From Spirometra erinaceieuropaei (Eukaryota; Platyhelminthes; Cestoda; Diphyllobothriidea; Diphyllobothriidae): 64,000 nt of DNA. A model generated the notes under the pieces. It was not told where the DNA came from. It did no database searches and was given only the letters and a program-made list of their open reading frames with translations. The stretch covers positions 148,377-212,376 of the forward strand of contig CACRXP010000010.1 of the NCBI GenBank assembly GCA_902702965.1, written 5' to 3'. Below, one piece after another: positions 57,640-64,000 of this stretch; position 1 is the stretch's first letter; each line of letters begins with the position of its first letter. Made by a program: the position numbers and the translations under genes.

Positions 57640-57975
57640 ACACCACTCCCGCTCATCGATCGTGTTGTGGAGCTATTTCGACCCGTTGTACCTTAGGGCT
57701 CCTTCTCGAGCCCAACCAACGGCCACACAGCGGCACATGTTATAGGCAGATTGGCATTACCGACAAAGACTAGGGAGACTGGAATGACCGTTTCTGGGTT
57801 ATTAGCCGTCGTCAGTCAGTCATACCCCACTCCGAGATGTGAAACACCTGGGGCTCGATCCCATGACCTGTTGACTGGGAGCCCAACGCTCCTAACTACT
57901 TAACCATGGGACAGAATCCCAAGGAACAACAGGACGAGTGAGTTCCGTAACACGATCGGTAAGCGCCTCTCTACA
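57640..57975 (-). repeat. SINE-like repeat flanked by inverted tail modules
   Basis: Minus-strand head CCATGGTTAAGTAGTTAGGA and B-box-like GGGATCGAGCCCC, then body GGTATGACTGACTGACGACG. The module CGATCGTGTTGTGGAGCT on the left and GAGTTCCGTAACACGATCGG on the right are inverted copies flanking the unit. Confidence 0.65.
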
Positions 57976-58175
57976 CTTATATATGCCCGATCGCAACCGA
58001 CAGGACAAGGACCCCATCTCTCAGTGGTTAGGGGAGTTAGACTTCTAAACAACGGGTTGCGCGATCAAATCCCAGGTGTTCCACATTCCGGAGTTGTGTA
58101 CGACTGGCTGACGACGGTTATTAAGCTAGAACTGGCCATTTCAAACTCTCTTGTCTTTGTCGGTTATGTTACACA
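57976..58175 (+). repeat. SINE-like repeat, plus copy
   Basis: Head CGATCGCAACCGACAGGACA, A-box-like TCTCAGTGGTTAGGGGAG, B-box-like GCGATCAAATCCC, body GTACGACTGGCTGACGACGG, end CTCTTGTCTTTGTCGG. It lies head-to-head with the preceding copy. Confidence 0.65.
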
Positions 58176-58499
58176 TCATGCAGTTTGTCGAACAATGGGG
58201 AGGTATGCTCGGATGAACGTCAAACTCCTACGTCTTCAGATAATTTTCCTATACAAGCTCATCATGCCTCAGTCTTGACGTCCTATAGTTCCTAGTGTGA
58301 CTACCGAACTCCCTAAACGGCTGTGTCGCTGTTGGGTAAGTTGTAACAGGGTCTACATTATTCGGGTTCCCCTGCCTCCCTATATGGGAGTGTGTGTTAT
58401 TGGCTATTGTCGTAGACGGCCTTTGAAGGGTGATGGCCTAGGCTAAATTCAGGGATGCCTCACCCTACTGGGCCTTAAGGATTGTGAGCTATACCATAA

Positions 58500-58935
58500 T
58501 TCAGCAAACCGTGGCCCTCGCAGTCTGGTATGCGCTGGCAGTCCCTTGACACCTGGTTCCCTGCCGGTAGATGCGCTTGCGCACCCTCTGGGTATACAGG
58601 TCCAGTCATCCTCCTCTTTCTGATCTGTTTGTTTTGTTATTGGTTAGAATACAAGTCAAGTGTTTGTGGTGGACCAGGGAGTGTGATGGTACGCCTAGGT
58701 GCGGACCTGGCCGTGCCAACAGCCTGCGCCTTCCCCCGCCTCCGGTCTTTTTGACTATGTCTTGACACCGGGCCCAGGTTGGAGGAGGAGTGGGCGCGGT
58801 GGGTGCTGTGCAAGTCTACGCTCACTATAAACTAAATCCCACGCAAGTCGCCGTGCCCGCTCTCGCGTTGCTGTAAAGCGCGCGGTGGGTATTATTGGCC
58901 ACGACGTTCGAACTACCACGAATGTGGCACGTGTT
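58500..58935 (+). repeat. Dispersed GC-rich repeat, family C
   Basis: CGTGGCCCTCGCAGTCTGGT, CTGGGTATACAGG, GTGGACCAGGGAGTGTGATG, TATGTCTTGACACCGGGCCC, CAAGTCTACGCTCACTATAA. It lacks the GTT run. Confidence 0.65.
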
Positions 58936-60036
58936 GCCCGGAGGCTTCAGGTCACGACAGCCACTGTGCCCACTCCATCCTCAGTCGTCTTGACTGTTTT
59001 GCCAGCGAAAGCGATGGATATGGGGGAATGACGCGAGATAGGTTCAGTGCAAGCCTGATGCAAGTTCCTGTACAAGTCACCACTGCGCCCTCTAGGCGGT
59101 GGTGAATCTCGTTGCTTTCGACAATCGAACTACCGATTTGGACGGTGGACTATATACTTCCAAAGGATTCAGTATTCTCCACAGACACTCACAGTTTCCC
59201 ACGGACATGCCCATGTGTGTGCGGACGAGATTAGAAAATGTCGGTCAAAAAGGTTTACTCCACCATTGGTGATGATTTTGCGTATGTTGTTGCAGCCGTC
59301 TTGCTCGCTATAGACAAAAAGCCGTATCGTTACTTGACTGTGGAGTTAACATATCCACGGGGGACCACCTAAAAGGAGAGGAGAAGACTTTGCGATGGTA
59401 GAGCTATTCCGTGGACTGACAGACAGGACTAAAGCGTATGAAATTCACTCATAACGCCCAACATTTGCCCTTCTTGGCCTTATGTATGAATTTCAATAAG
59501 CTGCAAGACACCGACTGTTGGCTGCGGAATCCGATCCCTGCGGTCTTTTGTACATTATCGTACAGACAAAGCCAATGAATGACCCGCAATCTACCATGTC
59601 CCAAATTAAGTCTAAAAGGTTATTTATCCAGAGTTTTCTCTGGTCGGTTGTTACTCTTTTTTTGTAAACTTGAGACTGCTCCTCTCCGCTTATCTCCGTG
59701 GAAATCTCTCCCCGAACATTTGCGTGGAGAATCAGAGGTAGGTCATTATTTCGGTCCTTTGTCAGCACCACTTCCTCGATGAAAAAATGCACGATGGGTA
59801 ACCTGAACGTGGGTACCATCATATGGAGTCACAGTAGGAACTGGATCGTCACAAGAGGGAGAGCTAAACTTGTTCATTATCGTCCTCACTCTTTCATCTT
59901 TAGATCATCGTGGCCCAGTTGGAAGATTGAAACAGAGCAGCGGAAGATGGACGTTGAACTAATTACGAATCAGACGCTTCACTACCAATTTTTATTTGTC
60001 GCAGCCACAGAATACGTCATTGCTTTGGCAGTTAAA
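58936..60036. other. No gene confirmed
   Basis: A 109-codon minus frame at 59493-59822 and a plus frame at 59698-60225 overlap. The latter runs antisense into the mariner. No domains. Confidence 0.35.
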
Positions 60037-60037
60037 T

Positions 60038-61257
60038 ATTGGATTCTCCCATTAGTTCGCCCGCTTTTAAATTATTCAAAATTATACCATGATGATGCAT
60101 ACGTATATCCTTCTTTAATATTCACAGAATGCATGCATTATGTATTCCCTTTCGTTGTCCACAATCCCCTCCCAACGTTCAGGCAGTTCCTAAATCCCTT
60201 GCTCGAAGAAATCTGCAATTTTTGACGCAAAGAAGTCATCAATTGATTTTGAAAATCCGCGTCGTTATTGCGGGATACTGAGGTCAAATTATTTTCGTGT
60301 GACCGAGAAACAGGATAAGCTGATGAATCAAGGTCCGAAGAATACGGTGGAAACGAAGGAATTAACCTGCAAAGTTCTTGGTTGACATTTTCGGTAAATT
60401 TTGCGACCTGGGGTCTGGCGTTGTCATGCTGCAAAATGACGCCATTTCGAAGATTTGGGTGTTTACTGAATTGCATTGTCTAAGCGGCTAAGCTGTTGGC
60501 TGTTAATCCCTGTATTAATCGTCCGATTCCTTTGAAGCAATTTGTAATAGATAACTCTCTCAATATCCTATCAGACACGCAGCCTCGTCGTGCGAGGATG
60601 AAGAGCAGGCTTGATTCGAGGTGTTGCATGATTTTTGGAGCTTTGCCATTCTTTCCTTTGTTTTCTATTCAGGTAAAAGCACCACTTTTCATCGCCAGTA
60701 GTAATAAGCTTCAAAAATGGTTTGCGCTGTTGGGGGGGAAGACGGTGTCGGGTCAATAATAAGGCAGACACATTCGCTCGCAGAATCTCGTTGTCCTCAC
60801 TCAGAGCGCGCGGAACCCGAGAACAAAACTTCCGAACCTTGTCCATCAACCGCAAATGTCGACCTGCTCTTGATTTTTCGCACCTCCTCTCTATGGCCAG
60901 TTCTCGAATAATCTGACGGAGCCCTGCATGGATCAATACATTGGGACGGTCCGCGTCGGAGCCTGGCTTTGAGACTGGCAAACCACTTCTGAACTGATAA
61001 TTTAACAATGGAATATTTCCCGTAAGCAGCATAAACGTTTCTGACGGTCTCTAGTACTTTGACCCCTCTATTAAACTCGAAATAAGTGTGATGGAAATGT
61101 CCATTTTTTCCATCTGACAGTCCATTTTCTTTCAGCCGTAACTAATCAAAAGTTAATTCAAATCAAAAACCATTAATAAACATTAAAAACTGTTGACTAG
61201 AGGAACAAATTCGCATAAAATACGAACGCATCAAATAATAGGGCGACATTTCGAATA
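60038..61257 (-). mobile_element. Mariner transposon (dead copy)
   Basis: Bounded by related terminal repeats: TATTGGATTCTCCCATTAG at 60037 and, on the other strand, TATTCGAAATGTCGCCCTA from 61257. Both resemble the mariner end at 55700. The length of about 1.2 kb is normal for a mariner with one transposase gene. Flanking TA is not cleanly preserved. Confidence 0.6.
60138..61118 (-). pseudogene. Mariner transposase pseudogene (DD34D type)
   Basis: Read in three frames on the minus strand. Near 61100-60960: YFEFNRGVKVLETVRNVYAA and VQKWFASLK, the N-terminal helix-turn-helix region that binds the transposon ends. Near 60750: PFLKLITTGDEKW, carrying the first catalytic Asp. Near 60430: ILQHDNARPQVAKF, with the second Asp. 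Near 60360: PPYSSDLDSSAY, where the third catalytic Asp of the usual SDY motif is Ala. Transposase cuts and joins DNA in the nucleus. Loss of the third Asp and at least two frameshifts make it inactive. It is the only transposase recognised in the window. Confidence 0.8.
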
Positions 61258-62449
61258 ACGTGAGAAGGCGCGAACTGATGGGAAGATGCAATATTTCAGG
61301 GATCGAGATAGACAATCAGTTAAGTTGGATATAATCAGGGCAGTGCATTCTTCACTTGTCGTAAGTGATCCTTTAGTGGATTAAGTTACAGAAATTAACT
61401 CTATGATGTGTCCCCGTTTATTCTGAGTTGACAGCCTGGCGAAGTCTGAGATGTGGAGTTAGCACTTTTTTTGTAATTTTGTCGGTGTTGCAGAGTGACC
61501 TTACTTGATGCAAAGTCTCAACCTTTTATCGAGCAAGAATCAAGAAGGGGTTTCTCAAATTTCCGCACAGTGTTGATAGCCACGACGATTTGCCTAGCAT
61601 TCCCCTGCTAATCTAATTTCTCAGATAGTTAGTGAGCTTAAAAAATATTGAAGGACGCTCAGAAAGTCCCTCCTCCTTAGCCACAACGTAACTGAAGCCT
61701 CTGTGTAAAACTTAACACGTTAAGTACATGCTCATTCGTTATTCCAATAGTACACTGACCGGCTTTTACCGTGTTCACGCGTTGGGTGTGAACACGTGCC
61801 CAGACACTTCTTTGCTCATGAGCGCACTTGTTCAGTAAAAAATCCGAAAAACGACCGCCCCCACACAGACGCTCGACGGGTAATTAAGGTCATCCAGTCT
61901 TGGTCCCCATCGTGACATTACGAATGGGCCCGACTACAATGACGAAATCAAGCAGTTACGGTACGATGTGAGTGAAATTTTCGGCGGACTGATGTGGGCC
62001 ATGTTGTTCATCCTATGGCTATCTGAATAATTGAATGCGTCGACATGTTAAATGCCTTGAGATCCGTGCTCTCTAGATTCCTACGCTCTCGGTCCAGCTC
62101 CGGAGAGTGTGCGGTATTGTTCGGTGCCGTCCGCGTTTGGTTCCCAGACCAACACGTCCCATTCCATTTTAGGGACTGAAAGTTCTAACTTTTTCTTGAT
62201 GTGTGCCTTTAACTCAGTCAACTGAGAGCCTAATACGGCGTACTAGAGTAATGGCAAATAGTTGCGTAACGTTTTCACTCACGACGCCGTACATACATAT
62301 CCAAAAAGTCGGACCTAATATGAGTTGCGTTATAGATAAGGTGAGCCAGTAGGAACGCATATTGGCTCCTGCACGCGTTTATCGAGCTATACAGATTTCG
62401 TGCAGGCTCTTGACTAGTGCCGTGCAGGCATGTAACGCACGCCTTAGAT
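61258..62449. other. No feature recognised
   Basis: No supported frame and no repeat landmark. Confidence 0.4.
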
Positions 62450-62990
62450 GTACGCCTTCACACCGTGCCGGCAACTGCGTCTACTCCTCTCACCAACTGA
62501 TCGACAGATCCGGACAGTCCACTGGTGCATGCGAAGGGAAAGACAGCTTGAGAGCGATACTGGGAAAATCCGTCCACAGGGTATGTGAGCGCACTCCTCA
62601 CTAATAGTAAGTCTGACGCGCTTGAAGCTATCACGACGCCGCGAAAGTCGTGGCTTAAAAGACTGATAGCTGGCAGGATACCTGGATTCGCTCAGTACGG
62701 AGATTCAGGCCTCAGTGTAGCCCTTATGGGACTTTCTCCGATGTGACATCCCAACTGTCTTGTGAAAGCCATGAGGACTTGTTCGTGTGTGGCAAACATA
62801 GACGTGTTGTTTGGTTCTGTTAGCCACTAGAGGCCGCTGCGCCCTTCGGTCGGCTTGATAGTGGAAAAGGGAGAGAATGCAGCGGGTGCTTCGCAAGTCC
62901 GCCTCACTTAAGCGCAAGCCCCCGTCCTGTGCCCGGCACTCCCGGGGCACAGGGTGGACGTAGTTGCTCGCGACGTCGAATCGTCTTGTT
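62450..62990 (+). repeat. Dispersed repeat, family C2
   Basis: TCACCAACTGATCGACAGAT, TGACGCGCTTGAAGCTATCA, AGAGAATGCAGCGGGTGCTT and CGCAAGTCCGCCTCACT follow the C2 order of 1060-1690 and 32200-32720. Confidence 0.6.
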
Positions 62991-64000
62991 TCGTGCTTTA
63001 GGGGCTGACACCGGAGGCGGATGACAGTGACTCTCCGAGGACATTGTGCGGATGTTGCTCTGAGTGGCAGTCACAAAACCTGTGCGGTAGATGTTCCAGC
63101 CAGCAGGTTAAACTAGACTAATCGACCTCAATCATCCTTATAATTAGTTCGTGCATTTGTGCGATCTTGAGAAATCGAGCTTGCAAGCATTGGCAGATGA
63201 CAGTCACAAGAGCGAACAAGTTGTACTTCGTTCAGAATTCGGCAGGTCAAACAAGACGTTCGGGGTAAAAGCATATGACGCATAACCAGGCAAATACGCA
63301 ATTCACTTTCAGCAGGGTCCAAAAAAATCATCTAGAAATAGTCTTTGTCTTGCTATTATAATCCGGGAGGAACCAAATATCAAGAGTAAAGCTGTTAGGG
63401 CGAGGGGGCGAAGTTGCTCTCTAAGATCAAATCACGAAATCAACTGACTGTACAGCCTTTGTCAAGGAAAGTGAAAAACCACGGGTTGAGAGCGCCGGAG
63501 AGAGCGCGCGTTCAACCTGATGGCTCGTGATGATCAATGCTAATGCGTGATTGCGCTGAAGTAGGCAAGCAGGGCAGGATTTAATGGTACCTGGCAGTTG
63601 GCAGCCAGGTCTATTGAGTACCTGCCCAGATGGCTCCTAAAACAAGAAAATAAAATCCCGCGCTCCTCCATTACGAAACATCTGCGTGATAGTGGTCACC
63701 CCGTCGACCCCAAAACTTCCTTCCGAGTACTTGTTCGGGCATGAACAACTCGGACATTGCGTTACCTAGAGGCGGCCTATATACGGCGGGCGAAACCAGA
63801 TCTTTGTAAACAGTTGGGACACGTGGTTAGTCTAACATTGCCATGGTAGCCTCTAGCTTCATGATTCTCCCTTTTTGCTCGTTAACGTCCCCCTTCCTTT
63901 TTTCGCTATTCATCCCATACGGTGTTTAAGTTATTAACTTTATCGATCAGCCGGCTTTACCCAAAACCATGACCTTGTTGTTTTTGCATTGATTTTCTGC
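62991..64000. other. No gene recognised
   Basis: A short family C2-like sentence (GTGCGGTAGATGTTCC) lies near 63081. Otherwise unassigned up to the window end. Confidence 0.4.

Noticed and set aside
59698..60225. 175-codon plus frame
   Set aside because: Its second half is antisense to the mariner pseudogene; no recognisable protein.

Overview
The window looks like repeat-saturated nuclear DNA from a flatworm, most likely a tapeworm of the Diphyllobothriidea type. That placement is inference. It rests on flatworm-style CR1/Jockey-like LINE remnants, a Penelope-like GIY-YIG fragment, mariner fossils, tRNA-derived SINE-like repeats and almost no long coding sequence. One assembly gap lies at 4605-4777. 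There are no operons, rRNA genes, CRISPR arrays or bacterial features, and nearly all open frames are short chance frames inside repeats.

Bases 1-5000: the right half of a fold-back element, a dispersed repeat, a G/T-skewed tract, then the best host-gene candidate, an exon at about 3425-3952. Its first 30 codons resemble the C-terminal half of an SH2 domain and the rest is a Ser/Thr/Pro-rich tail ending in TGA. A pyrimidine-rich tract with the gap follows. A second, weaker terminal exon is at 42077-42233.

The dominant content is about fourteen copies of a ~0.7-1.0 kb fold-back DNA element: long inverted arms, termini starting CAGT, flanking TA where preserved, and no transposase. There are two subfamilies. 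A begins near CAGTAGGTGGGCTAACTCATG (13381, 29931, 33701, 45308, 49840); B ends near GGTCACACACTG (8768, 18325, 22990, 24870, 34918, 39729, 40560, 54657). The copy at 1-348 is not assigned to either. The CAGT ends and TA targets fit the Tc1/mariner superfamily, but these copies cannot move themselves.

Other mobile material includes a mariner pseudogene (60038-61257, minus) and a second mariner end (55700). A LINE on the minus strand (26570-29220) has a tandemly duplicated endonuclease region. The 3' end of a Penelope-like element (46612-47199) is followed by a conserved, hammerhead-ribozyme-like motif that recurs at 12293. A separate hammerhead-like core occurs at 6177 and 26325. tRNA-derived SINE-like copies often sit as head-to-head or tail-to-tail inverted pairs (10152-10391, 20477-20741). 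Two related GC-rich families (C and C2) share a 3' module. A repeat carrying degenerate CCCTAA runs occurs four or five times.

Overall the region reads as an intergenic or intronic landscape built by nested, decaying transposons. The sequences most worth following up are the SH2-like exon, the Penelope 3' end with its ribozyme-like motif, the 75-bp near-perfect inverted repeat at 15987-16301 and the youngest fold-back element at 49840-50832.
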